Shown: positions 1 through 8,188 of the stretch, piece by piece | How the letters are laid out: every line of letters begins with the position of its first letter | Position numbering within the stretch: the stretch's first letter is position 1 | Made by a program: the position numbers and the translations under genes | Notes under the pieces: model-generated | Told to the model about the DNA's origin: nothing | The model's database searches: none | What the model saw: only the letters and a program-made list of their open reading frames with translations | Assembly: GCA_014804355.1 (NCBI GenBank) | Contig: JAAUZY010000059.1 | Coordinates: 1 to 64,000, forward strand | DNA from: Lachnospiraceae bacterium | GTDB lineage: Bacteria; Bacillota; Clostridia; Lachnospirales; Lachnospiraceae | Direction of reading: 5' to 3' | DNA length: 64,000 nt

Positions 1-203
1 ATCTCCAAAGCATTCCTAAGCGAGCCCGGAGCATATCAAAGAAATCCATAGCGGCATAGATAGACAAAAGTGCAAATGTATCTGCAAGTGAATTATCCTT
101 TTATTTTGCAAACTATAATAATCCAAGCGCTATTCTGGATGCGATTAATTTTGGGACGAATGTTTCCTGTGGATATAATCCTGAGTTTAAGGATTATGGC
201 GTT

Positions 204-836
204 ATGTGTTTTGATTATAACGGAAGCAGACAGATAGTGCCAAATTATGCAGTGCCGAAGATCAACACAAGCACTCTGTCAGGCATTCATGCTGTAAACA
301 ATTCCCTGGTTCTGAATAATAAAAGCTATTACGTATGGACAGCGTCTGACGGCAGACGGTATCCCTGGGCTGTTAATAACGGTTATGTAGGATGGGCAGT
401 GTCAGAATCTCTGTTAACAGAGAATACGAATCGGGGAGAAACAAGCTCCAGATGGGAAATGGGAAAGGCAGGGGATATTTTGACGCATCTGGCGCAGGGA
501 AGTAGTTTGTGGGATGAATTATACAGTAGGAAGGAAGTTTTATCGACCTGTGAGAAAGTTGGAATTAAGCCGGGCTTCTTTTCCATAGATGCAGGCGCCG
601 GGAAGCATACCTATATCCTGCAGGAATCCGGTAACGTGATAAATGTGGATAAGAACATTGAGCGATGGAATAACATAAATTGGATAGGGAGCGGTTATAA
701 AGAGGGGGACACATTTTCCATTTATGGCAATGAGTATGCCATTGACAGCAGCGGGCACATCCATGTTTCAACGGATGATACGTTTACATCAACTGACGTT
801 AAGTTTCCAAGTAAGTCATTAACAAAGATAGTTTAG
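204..836 (+). CDS. Unrecognised protein, 5' end uncertain
   Basis: I do not recognise this protein. The same frame is open from about base 60, just after a TAG at 57-59, so the first ATG at 204 is probably not the true start; the 5' part may be lost, frameshifted or begin at a non-ATG codon. The 210-residue product is rich in Gly, Ser, Asn and aromatic residues, as in extracellular beta-rich proteins, but no signal peptide or membrane segment is visible in the part present. It lies 7 bases upstream of a broken DnaC-like gene inside mobile-element debris, so it may be cargo or a fragment. The call that it is coding rests on frame length and composition only. Confidence 0.4.
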   Translation: MCFDYNGSRQIVPNYAVPKINTSTLSGIHAVNNSLVLNNKSYYVWTASDGRRYPWAVNNGYVGWAVSESLLTENTNRGETSSRWEMGKAGDILTHLAQGSSLWDELYSRKEVLSTCEKVGIKPGFFSIDAGAGKHTYILQESGNVINVDKNIERWNNINWIGSGYKEGDTFSIYGNEYAIDSSGHIHVSTDDTFTSTDVKFPSKSLTKIV

Positions 837-843
837 TAATAAA

Positions 844-1404
844 ATGAATTTAAAATTAAGGCGGGAAAGCGTTTATTGGAAGAAAACCAATGAGCGCTTT
901 TTTGCATTTAATGATACACTGTCGTTCCCCACCAATCCTGCCCTCGTTTCAGATGCAGTTAATGTGGGAACCGGAAAGACATTCCTTGCTGGCTGTATCG
1001 CTAATGCGCTCATGGAGAAGAATATCCCTGTGCTGATGACAAGTTTCCCGAAACTGTTAAATGCGCTTGGAGAGATATACAGCGGAGAGAAGAATGCGTA
1101 CCTGAAAAGCCTGAACCGCTACCAGCTCCTTATCATTGACGATTTAGGCGTGGAATGTGACACTCCTTATGTGCTGGAAACGGTCTACCTTGTCATTGAT
1201 GAGCGTTATAAAAGCGGTAAACCGTTCATTATCACAACAAACCTGTCATTGGAAGAATTACAGAATCCGGCAGATTTGGAACATGGGCGCATTTATGATC
1301 GGATCATGGAGAGATGCGTTCCAATTGTCTTTTCAGGGAAGAATTACCGGACAGGCAGGGGCAGGGCAAATATGGAGAATGCTTCAGGCATTTTAAAGGC
1401 ATGA
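844..1404 (+). pseudogene. DnaC/IstB-like AAA+ ATPase, 5' truncated and fused
   Basis: From about residue 40 the product matches the DnaC/IstB helicase-loader ATPase fold: VGTGKT of Walker A, LLIIDDLG of Walker B, sensor TTNLS, and a C-terminal RIYDRIMERC stretch typical of mobile-element DnaC proteins. The first glycine of the usual GNVGTGKT loop is missing: the sequence reads VNVGTGKT, and the preceding 40 residues do not resemble the normal N-terminal DnaC region. The simplest reading is a deletion that joined foreign sequence to the ATPase near base 960. Family members load replicative helicase on plasmids, phages and conjugative elements; this copy probably cannot. It supports an old integrated element here. 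Confidence 0.65.
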
Positions 1405-1486
1405 AACAGTGTGAAATGCTGTACGCTTCTTGAATTTGCAATGAAAAAATGGTATGATAAAACCACAAAAAAGAAAGGGTTAATAT

Positions 1487-2404
1487 ATGGCAAATATATA
1501 TGACGGGGCGTTCCGTACAATCTTAAATGACTGCCGGAAACTGATTATCCCCGTAATCAATGAGATTTTCGGGGAAACATATACAGGGGAAGAAGAAATA
1601 CAGTTTTTTCCCAATGAGCATTTTATAGACCAGCAGGACGAAGCAGATAAAGAACGCATTACGGATACAAATTTTACAGTTTTTGGAAAGACACCAAAGA
1701 AATATCATATTGAATGTGAAAGCAGCTTACCGGATGGGAGAATTACAATAAGGCTTTTTGAGTACGATGCACAGATAGCTCTTGACGAGGGCGAAGTTAC
1801 AGAGGAAACTCTGACAGTGACATTCCCCAATACGGCGGTTCTGTATCTTCGGACATACAAAAAGACACCGGACAAAATGAAATATGTTATCATCACGCCG
1901 GGTGGAATGGTGCAGTATGATGTGCCGATTATGAAAGTGCAGAAGTATTCGCTAGATGATATTTTTGAAAAACGTCTGCTGATGCTGATACCGTTTTACA
2001 TTTTTTCACATGAGAACAGTTTTCCAGAGTATAATAGTAATGAGCAGAAACTGGCGGAATTAAAGGCAGAATATCAGGAAATTTTAGAAAGGCTTGACGG
2101 ACTGGAGCAGCAGGGAGTGATTGGTGCGTTTGATAAGCGGACAATCATAGAGCTTTCCGGTGATGTGATTAAAGAGATTGCACAGAAATATGAGAATGTG
2201 CAGAAAGGTGTAGGTGATATTATGGGCGGAGCATTGATTGAAACAAGTGCAAGAAGATTAAAAAACGAAGCAGAAAATGAAACAAAAAGGCAGACAGCAT
2301 TGAAACTGTTGAAAAGAGGAAAACAGACGGTTGAGGAAATAGCAGAAGATACAGGGCTAAGTATTACAGAAGTAGAGCAGCTCGCAGGGCTTCAGACAGT
2401 GTAA
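1487..2404 (+). CDS. Rpn family PD-(D/E)XK nuclease (putative transposase-related)
   Basis: This 305-residue protein belongs to the Rpn/PDDEXK_2 family of recombination-promoting nucleases. It shows the expected N-terminal nuclease core: an acidic residue in TDTNF followed by YHIECESS, the (D/E)XK-like strand. A charged helical middle follows, and a C-terminal element LLKRGKQTVEEIAEDTGLS resembles a helix-turn-helix often found at the end of this family. E. coli RpnA homologues cut DNA and promote RecA-independent recombination; many Clostridia carry many copies. The start at 1487 is set by a GAAAGGG ribosome site a few bases upstream. It lies in the mobile segment and is followed by 178 bases without a gene. 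Function is inferred from family. Confidence 0.75.
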   Translation: MANIYDGAFRTILNDCRKLIIPVINEIFGETYTGEEEIQFFPNEHFIDQQDEADKERITDTNFTVFGKTPKKYHIECESSLPDGRITIRLFEYDAQIALDEGEVTEETLTVTFPNTAVLYLRTYKKTPDKMKYVIITPGGMVQYDVPIMKVQKYSLDDIFEKRLLMLIPFYIFSHENSFPEYNSNEQKLAELKAEYQEILERLDGLEQQGVIGAFDKRTIIELSGDVIKEIAQKYENVQKGVGDIMGGALIETSARRLKNEAENETKRQTALKLLKRGKQTVEEIAEDTGLSITEVEQLAGLQTV

Positions 2405-2582
2405 ACAGCAGATTAGAAAATCTTATATTATGGCTATGAGACAGGGAAATAACTGATGATTCAGATTTGTTTCTCTGTTTTTTTATGTCATTTTGACAGT
2501 AACTTGTGGATATGGCAGCGTCAATAAGTCCGTATCCTTGTACAGCGTCAGGGCAATTACAGAAAAAGAAAGGATTAAAAAT

Positions 2583-2858
2583 ATGGATAATGTGACAGGT
2601 AATTGCACCAGTACAAAAGCAAATATTACAGTAAAAGCGGTTTTTGACGGAAACCAAAGCGGACAGCAGGCGTTTATGAAACTGATACGGAGAAAATACC
2701 ATACCAGCGGAGCTGATGCGCCAAATAATGATATTGACAAAACAACATATAGTATTGACAAAACACAACATATAGATTATACTAAGAACAGTGGCGCAGA
2801 CGTTGGCGGTACAACTGTTGGTTTTGCGGAAAATGGAGGACAGCATGATGGATTCTAA
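2583..2858 (+). CDS. Small protein upstream of serine recombinase
   Basis: This is a 91-residue ORF starting at the ATG after AAAGGATTAAAA; the ORF track extends it upstream to 2493, but the ribosome site supports 2583. The product begins MDNVTGNCTSTKANITVKAV and contains FDGNQSGQQAFMKLIRRKY, a pattern I associate with short ORFs preceding serine recombinases in clostridial elements. It overlaps the recombinase start by 14 bases, suggesting translational coupling. No catalytic motif is visible. The role (accessory or regulatory protein of the recombinase) is only an inference from position. Confidence 0.5.
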   Translation: MDNVTGNCTSTKANITVKAVFDGNQSGQQAFMKLIRRKYHTSGADAPNNDIDKTTYSIDKTQHIDYTKNSGADVGGTTVGFAENGGQHDGF

Positions 2859-4500
2859 TTTCGCAGCATTACAACAGCTTCACAACAGCAGCTTACGGGT
2901 TGCCATATATTGCAGGCTTTCAAAGGACGATAACCTTGACGGGGAGAGCGCAAGCATACAGAACCAGCGGGATATGCTGGAAACATGGTGTCAGGAGCGC
3001 AGGCTTACGGTGGTCGGGGTGTACGCTGATGACGGGTATTCCGGCTTGTACATGGACAGACCTGATTTTCAGAGAATGTTATCTGACTGCAAACAGGGTA
3101 AAATTGACGTGGTAGTGACAAAGGATATGTCAAGGCTTACCCGTAACAGCACACATTCGGGGCAGTTAAGGGACGAATTTTTCCCAAAGCACCATATCCG
3201 CTACATAGGCGTGACGGACGGCGTTGATACGGGGAAAGATGATGACCTTATCGCATTCCGCAGCGTTTTCAACGAGATTTACGCAAAAGACATCGGAAAA
3301 AAGGTTCATTCTTCGTATGTCATCAAGGCGAAAAAGGGCAAGTTTACCGGATGCGTTGCACCGTTCGGGTACATGAAGTCACCGGAAGATAAAAATTTCC
3401 TGATACCGGACAAAGACACCGCTTGGATTGTGCAGAAGATATTCGGATGGGCAGCCGAAGGGCATGGCACGAACTGGATCAGGCGCAGGCTTGAGGATGA
3501 AAAAATCCCCGCACCATGCTGGTGGAACAGGAAGAAAGGCTTGCGCAACCATGTGACCAAATGGGAAAAGGAGTACGGGGAAAAGGGTATCTATATGTGG
3601 GACTTTTCCACAATCAAGCAGATATTAGCCAATCCCGTCTATATCGGCACAATAGCGTCACAGAAAGCAAACTACCGTTTCAAGGTCGGCTGGCTTGGCG
3701 ATAAGAAGCCGGAAGAATGGATACAGGTAGAGAACGTGCATGAGCCGCTTGTGGATATGGACACTTACAATCTTGTGCAGGAAAAGGTAAAGATGCGTAA
3801 AAGACCTGACGCATGGGGCAATTACGGGATATTTGCAGGACTTGTCAAATGCGGGGAATGTGGAAGTACCATGAACCAGCGTGTGGCAAATGCAAAAGCA
3901 AAGACAAGAATACTGACCTGTGCAAAGTATAACCGTTATGGAGTGGCGCATTGCAGCCAGCACAGATTAGAACTTGACACTCTGTATCAGATTGTATTGG
4001 AGCAGATACGCACCTGTGCGGCACTTGCCCTTGCAGACGAAGCAAAGGTCATGGAGGAACTCCGTAAAAGCTGCCAGTGTGACAGTGAGGAAGAACACAG
4101 GCGCATAAAAGAGAACCTTTCAGAGAGTGAGAGCAGGCTTTCAGAACTGGATGCGCTTGTTTCAAAACTCTATGAGGACTGGATAGCGGGCAGGATCAAC
4201 GAAACAAACTTTACCCGTATGATGGAAAAGGCACAGGGCGAACAGGAAGCCTTGCAGAAAAAGGCGGACATGATGCGTGAACGTCTTGACGGAGTGGCAA
4301 AAGAACAGGAGGACAATTCAAAATGGCTGTCACTGATAAGGCAGTATGCCGACATTAAGGAACTTGACAGGGAAATGCTTCATCTGCTCATTAAAGAGAT
4401 TGTCGTCCATGAGGATATGTCAGAGGGCAGACGGAACACAACGGTAGAGATACATTTTAATTTTATGAAACAGGGAAGCCAGCTAACAGTAAAAAGTTAG
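2845..4500 (+). CDS. Large serine recombinase
   Basis: This 551-residue site-specific recombinase integrates or excises a mobile element. Residues 15-165 form the resolvase/invertase catalytic domain: the nucleophilic serine lies in YCRLSKDD, followed by SIQNQRDML, DDGYSG and the arginine-rich VTKDMSRLTRN. A recombinase DNA-binding domain follows, then a zinc ribbon (CGECGS...CAKYNRYGVAHC) and a long C-terminal coiled coil. This is the TnpX/Tn4451-like layout. The track start at 2791 is less likely than ATG 2845, which has GGAGGA six bases upstream. It lies at the probable right edge of the element, next to ilvE, and all catalytic residues look intact. Confidence 0.92.
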   Translation: MMDSNFAALQQLHNSSLRVAIYCRLSKDDNLDGESASIQNQRDMLETWCQERRLTVVGVYADDGYSGLYMDRPDFQRMLSDCKQGKIDVVVTKDMSRLTRNSTHSGQLRDEFFPKHHIRYIGVTDGVDTGKDDDLIAFRSVFNEIYAKDIGKKVHSSYVIKAKKGKFTGCVAPFGYMKSPEDKNFLIPDKDTAWIVQKIFGWAAEGHGTNWIRRRLEDEKIPAPCWWNRKKGLRNHVTKWEKEYGEKGIYMWDFSTIKQILANPVYIGTIASQKANYRFKVGWLGDKKPEEWIQVENVHEPLVDMDTYNLVQEKVKMRKRPDAWGNYGIFAGLVKCGECGSTMNQRVANAKAKTRILTCAKYNRYGVAHCSQHRLELDTLYQIVLEQIRTCAALALADEAKVMEELRKSCQCDSEEEHRRIKENLSESESRLSELDALVSKLYEDWIAGRINETNFTRMMEKAQGEQEALQKKADMMRERLDGVAKEQEDNSKWLSLIRQYADIKELDREMLHLLIKEIVVHEDMSEGRRNTTVEIHFNFMKQGSQLTVKS

Positions 4501-4509
4501 GGTGACGCT

Positions 4510-4550
4510 TCTGAAAACCGCATACAGGGGAATGGTGTTTATCCCCTGTG
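4510..4550 (+). terminator. Stem-loop after the recombinase
   Basis: An ACAGGGGA / TCCCCTGT stem closes over a loop of about ten bases just after the recombinase stop. No clear U-tract follows, so it may be a weak terminator or part of the element end rather than an efficient terminator. Confidence 0.35.
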
Positions 4551-4643
4551 GCGGAGAAATATTTACAAAACACAATCAAATCTTGAAGCTTCACAATCAA
4601 TTCGATTATTTTTCAACTATTTAGGTATGACACAATTCGTGTC

Positions 4644-4669
4644 TTGACTTTTGGGGATAAAGGTATAAT
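4644..4669 (+). promoter_or_regulatory. Probable ilvE promoter
   Basis: A TTGACT box and a perfect TATAAT box precede ilvE, but their spacing is only 14 bp; shifting the -35 to GTCTTG gives 17 bp. Just upstream lies the short palindrome GACAC-AATTC-GTGTC (about 4629-4643), a possible operator or recombinase crossover site. I looked for a T-box (AGGGTGGNACCGCG) and did not find one. Confidence 0.4.
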
Positions 4670-4748
4670 ATAGTAAAGGAAAATATAGGTCATACGGCGT
4701 GAGAGAACGGATATCACAATGCACTGCGAGGCAGAAGGAGTAAGGAAA

Positions 4749-5774
4749 ATGGAAAAGAAGAATATTGACTGGGCAAACCTCGGATTCGGTTATCAGGAGA
4801 CGGACAAGAGATTTGTAGCTAATTATAAGAATGGCGCATGGGATGAGGGAGCACTTATCTCTGATGCTAATATTTCCATCAATGAGTGTGCGGGTGTACT
4901 ACAGTATGCACAGACATGCTTTGAGGGAATGAAGGCATATACGACGGAGGACGGCCGTATCGTGACTTTTCGTCCGGATCTGAATGCACAGCGTATGGAA
5001 GACAGTTGTAAGAGGTTGGAGATGCCGGTATTTCCTAAGGAGCGTTTCGTGCAGGCGGTGGTTGATACGGTAGCGGCCAACGAGGCATATGTTCCGCCCT
5101 ACGGTTCTGGCGCGACTCTTTATATCCGTCCGTATATGTTCGGCAGTTCTTCTGTGATCGGTGTAAAACCGGCGGAAGAATATCAGTTCAGAGTATTCAC
5201 GACACCGGTGGGACCTTACTTCAAAGGCGGTGTGAAACCGTTAACGATCAAAGTGAGTGACTTCGACCGCGCGGCGCCGCATGGCACGGGACATATCAAG
5301 GCAGGTTTAAATTATGCCATGAGTCTGCATGCTATCATGACGGCACATGCAGAGGGGTACGATGAGAATATGTATCTCGATGCGGCGACAAGAACCTATG
5401 TGGAGGAGACAGGCGGCGCTAACTTCCTGTTCGTGACGAAGGACAATAAGGTCGTAACGCCGAAATCTAACAGTATTCTGCCTTCCATTACGAGACGTTC
5501 GCTGATGGTGGTTGCAAAAGATTATCTCGGATTGGAAGTGGAGGAGAGAGCGGTTCCTTTTGAGGAAGTGAAGGAATTCGCGGAATGCGGTCTGTGCGGT
5601 ACTGCGGCAGTGATCTCTCCGGTAGGTAAGATCGTAGATCATGGCAAAGAGATCGCATTACCCAGCGGTATGAGCGAGATGGGACCGATTACGAAGAAGC
5701 TGTATGATACACTGACAGGCATACAGATGGGACGCATTGAGGCGCCTGAAGGATGGATTCGTGTGATCAAATAA
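4749..5774 (+). CDS. ilvE: Branched-chain amino acid aminotransferase
   Basis: This 341-residue fold-type IV PLP enzyme transfers the amino group between glutamate and the keto acids of Leu, Ile and Val, in the cytoplasm. Family markers are GVLQYAQTCFEGMKAY near the start, the arginine-bearing region LYIRPYMFGS, GHIKAGLNY around the PLP-binding lysine, and the EETGGANFLFV loop, followed by SILPSITRRS. The length fits the bacterial BCAT subgroup of about 340-360 residues. The track's ATG at 4719 is rejected in favour of ATG 4749, which follows GAAGGAGTAAGG. It stands alone with its own promoter and a strong terminator. Confidence 0.92.
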   Translation: MEKKNIDWANLGFGYQETDKRFVANYKNGAWDEGALISDANISINECAGVLQYAQTCFEGMKAYTTEDGRIVTFRPDLNAQRMEDSCKRLEMPVFPKERFVQAVVDTVAANEAYVPPYGSGATLYIRPYMFGSSSVIGVKPAEEYQFRVFTTPVGPYFKGGVKPLTIKVSDFDRAAPHGTGHIKAGLNYAMSLHAIMTAHAEGYDENMYLDAATRTYVEETGGANFLFVTKDNKVVTPKSNSILPSITRRSLMVVAKDYLGLEVEERAVPFEEVKEFAECGLCGTAAVISPVGKIVDHGKEIALPSGMSEMGPITKKLYDTLTGIQMGRIEAPEGWIRVIK

Positions 5775-5799
5775 TAGAAATAGAAGATACGAGGGGAGA

Positions 5800-5843
5800 G
5801 GGATTAGGTTGAGATGCTTTCGGCACGCAATTTAATCCCTTTT
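5800..5843 (+). terminator. Terminator after ilvE
   Basis: GGGATTA pairs with TAATCCC, with inner TTG/CAA and TGC/GCA pairs and a short TTTCG loop, then TTTTC. It separates ilvE from the PHP gene. Confidence 0.75.
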
Positions 5844-5887
5844 CAGCGGAATAGGTTTTGCGATAAAACAGAAGGCAGGACGGGAAA

Positions 5888-6643
5888 ATGAATACGGATA
5901 TACGACAAAGTTACCCCTATTTATATGAGACACATCTGCATACGTCGGAAGCCAGCGCCTGTGCAAGAAGTACGGGTGAAGAGATGGCAAGAGCCTGTAA
6001 GGAGTACGGTTATACCGGCATCTTCGTGACGGATCATAACTGGGGAGGCAATACTGCCATAAATAGAGGACTTCCGTGGGAAGAATGGGTGGAGGCTTTC
6101 GGGCGGGGGTATGAACACGCCAGAGCGGAGGGAGACCGGATCGGTCTGGATGTTTTCTTCGGCTATGAGGCGGGATACTGCGGTACTGAATTTCTCATAT
6201 ACGGTATAGATACGGCGTGGATGAAAGCGCATCCCCAGCTGCCGGAGGCGGGCGTGGAGGAACAGTACAGGCTTGTGCATGAGGCCGGAGGGCTCGTGGT
6301 GCATGCCCATCCTTACAGAGAGGCAGATTATATTCGCGAGGTTCGCCTGTATCCCGAGTGGGTGGACGGAGTGGAAGGAGTCAATGCGGCGCATTCTAAT
6401 TCCCATAGTAAGGGGCATGCCCATCCGGAGTATGATGCGAGGGCAATAGCCTATGCCTGTGCGAATAAGCTGCCCATGAGTGCGGGATCAGATATTCATA
6501 ACACACAGCTGTTCGGCGGCGGCGTTGCTTTCCGGAGAAGACTGGCATCGGCAGAAGATTATATTAAAGCGATCCTTACCGGGGAAGACTATGTACTGAC
6601 CGACGGAGAGAAGTGGTATGACCGGCAGGGCAATATTATATGA
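5888..6643 (+). CDS. PHP-domain phosphoesterase
   Basis: This 251-residue member of the polymerase and histidinol phosphatase superfamily is a metal-dependent phosphoesterase. Metal ligands are visible in order: YETHLHTSEAS (HxH), FVTDHNWGG, FFGYEAGY, VHAHPYREAD and SAGSDIHN. The substrate is unknown; related stand-alone proteins act on small phosphorylated compounds or short nucleotides. ATG 5888 follows GGACGGGAA. It has no membrane segment. It is a single gene between ilvE's terminator and a repeat element, so the context gives no pathway. Confidence 0.82.
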   Translation: MNTDIRQSYPYLYETHLHTSEASACARSTGEEMARACKEYGYTGIFVTDHNWGGNTAINRGLPWEEWVEAFGRGYEHARAEGDRIGLDVFFGYEAGYCGTEFLIYGIDTAWMKAHPQLPEAGVEEQYRLVHEAGGLVVHAHPYREADYIREVRLYPEWVDGVEGVNAAHSNSHSKGHAHPEYDARAIAYACANKLPMSAGSDIHNTQLFGGGVAFRRRLASAEDYIKAILTGEDYVLTDGEKWYDRQGNII

Positions 6644-6739
6644 TGAGCAGTGTGGTTCGGTTGTATGGAAGAAATAATACCCGGACGGATATGCAATGCG
6701 AGACGGATATGAAATATGTGACAATATAGAAAGAATAGA

Positions 6740-6871
6740 GTAACTATTCAGTACAACGCGAAGCATTTACTGCTGAGACCGTAAGAATATGATTCGACGG
6801 GCAAAATCCCATTGTCGAAGACAATTTAGGATGGATTTTGCATCGTAACTGTGAAGGTACTGAACAGTTAC
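6740..6871. repeat. Palindromic repeat element, about 132 bp
   Basis: The ends GTAACTATTCAGTAC and GTACTGAACAGTTAC are inverted repeats with one mismatch. Inside are two more hairpins: CAAAATCC/GGATTTTG enclosing ATTGTC-GAA-GACAAT, and at the right end GTAACTGT/ACAGTTAC. I have an impression that TAACTGTTCAGTAC-ended elements recur in Lachnospiraceae genomes, but cannot verify that here. It explains the spurious TTG start at 6838 of the next ORF. Confidence 0.65.
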
Positions 6872-6885
6872 AGAATAGGAAATGT

Positions 6886-7953
6886 ATGAGAGGAAGCAGA
6901 TTAAGAAGACCGGCAGGACTCCTGCTGGCAGCAGGTATATGTCTGAGCGCCTTAAGCGGGTGTGGTGACAGCGAAGGGGTCGGCACCAAGGTAGTTCTGA
7001 CTACCGGATTTAATAAGGATGAGATTTTCCGGATAGAGACGAGTGCCTGTACACTGCCGGAGATCATGGTATATCTCACGAATATCCAGAATCGCTACGA
7101 GAGTGTATATGGTACGGAAATCTGGAATACCAATGTGGATGGTGTGACGTTGGAGCAGAATGTGAAGGATATTGCACTGGCGCAGATCGCACAGATCAAA
7201 ACCATGAATCTGATGGCCGGGCGGTATGAGGTAGAGCTAAGTGATGAGGAAAAGGCGCAAGCGGAGAATGCGGCGAACGCTTATTACAGTTCCCTTAACA
7301 GTACCGAGATAGAGCTGATGGACGTGTCGGAGAAGACGATCAGCGAATTGTACAGAGAATTTGCGCTGGCGGAGAAGGTGTATCAATACACGATCAAGGA
7401 TATTAATCCGGAGATCAGTGATGATGAGGCGCGAACCATCACGGTACAGCATATTCTCATTAAGACTTATGCGCTGGACGGCACGGGGAAAAAGATAGAG
7501 TATACGGTGCAGGCGAAGCAAAATGCTTATCGCGAGGCGTGCGAAGTGCTGGAACTGGCAAAGGAAGGGGAAGACTTTGACGAGCTGATCCGCAAGTACA
7601 GCGAAGACGATAAGGGAACCTATTCCTTCGGCAAAGGAGAGATGGGAGAGACATTCGAGACGGCGGCTTTTAATCTGGGTAAGGATGAGATCAGCGATAT
7701 CGTGGAGACAGAGTTTGGCTATCATATCATCAAGTGTCTCAATACTTTTGATAAGGATGAGACGGATGCCAATAAGGTCAAGATCGTGGATCAGAGACGG
7801 GCGGAGGCGTTCGGTCAGGAGTATGATGCTTATGTGGAGACACTGACCAGAAATCTGAATGAAGAGTTGTGGGACAGTGTAGGGTTTATTCACGATGAGA
7901 ATGTTAAGACGATGGATTTTTTTGAGGTGTATTCGCAGTATTTCGGAAAATAG
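6886..7953 (+). CDS. Parvulin-type peptidylprolyl isomerase lipoprotein (PrsA-like)
   Basis: This is an exported foldase: cis-trans isomerisation of prolyl bonds in secreted proteins on the outer membrane face. From ATG 6886 it has a basic start, a hydrophobic helix and a lipobox LSALSGC, so it should be lipid-anchored. A SurA/PrsA-like N-terminal helical region is followed at about residues 180-290 by a parvulin domain: VQHILIKT, SEDDKGTYSFGKGEMGETFETAAF and TEFGYHIIKCL. The track start (TTG 6838) falls inside a palindromic repeat and would bury the signal peptide, so it is rejected. It has about 355 residues, somewhat larger than Bacillus PrsA. It is probably monocistronic, ending before the CIRCE region. 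Confidence 0.85.
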   Translation: MRGSRLRRPAGLLLAAGICLSALSGCGDSEGVGTKVVLTTGFNKDEIFRIETSACTLPEIMVYLTNIQNRYESVYGTEIWNTNVDGVTLEQNVKDIALAQIAQIKTMNLMAGRYEVELSDEEKAQAENAANAYYSSLNSTEIELMDVSEKTISELYREFALAEKVYQYTIKDINPEISDDEARTITVQHILIKTYALDGTGKKIEYTVQAKQNAYREACEVLELAKEGEDFDELIRKYSEDDKGTYSFGKGEMGETFETAAFNLGKDEISDIVETEFGYHIIKCLNTFDKDETDANKVKIVDQRRAEAFGQEYDAYVETLTRNLNEELWDSVGFIHDENVKTMDFFEVYSQYFGK

Positions 7954-8017
7954 TATAAGTTTAGAAAAAGTTTAGAATTACCGGAAACCGCATTATAGCT
8001 GAATAAAACGACAATTA

Positions 8018-8044
8018 TTAGCACTCGTTACGAATGAGTGCTAA
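8018..8044 (+). promoter_or_regulatory. CIRCE element (HrcA operator)
   Basis: TTAGCACTC-N9-GAGTGCTAA is an exact match to the CIRCE consensus bound by the heat-shock repressor HrcA. Six T residues follow, so on RNA it could also act as the terminator of the upstream prsA-like gene. It lies 144 bases before htpG and upstream of the best promoter match. Confidence 0.93.
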
Positions 8045-8051
8045 TTTTTTC

Positions 8052-8080
8052 TTGACTTCTGAATATGGTCGTATTAAACT
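8052..8080 (+). promoter_or_regulatory. Probable htpG promoter
   Basis: TTGACT and TAAACT are separated by 17 bp directly downstream of CIRCE. The operator being just upstream of the -35 box, rather than between -10 and start, is a little unusual but compatible with HrcA repression. Confidence 0.55.
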
Positions 8081-8188
8081 ATGCACTAGGTGATAAATTC
8101 CGAGTGAAGGGATTTGCGTAATTACAAGGCAGCATGAAAGCAGAGACTTGTTTTGGTTGTACGATTATGAAGAAAGGGATGTGATAAA

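Larger units (their letters stand above)
1..4640. mobile_element. Remnant or edge of an integrated mobile element
   Basis: This region collects a truncated DnaC-like ATPase, an Rpn-type nuclease, a small ORF and a large serine recombinase, then changes abruptly into the housekeeping gene ilvE. Large serine recombinases usually sit at one end of the element they mobilise, so the right border is probably between the recombinase stop (4500) and the ilvE promoter (about 4644). The left end is outside the window. Neither att site nor terminal repeats could be proven from one copy, so the borders are inferred. Confidence 0.5.

Noticed and set aside
2364-2846. 160-residue minus-strand ORF
   Set aside because: It is antisense to the small ORF and upstream of the recombinase, lacks a ribosome site and reads as low-complexity hydrophobic sequence; the plus-strand ORF is better supported.
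4501-4748. T-box or amino-acid leader for ilvE
   Set aside because: I found no AGGGTGGNACCGCG-type antiterminator, no specifier loop and no leader peptide rich in Leu/Ile/Val.
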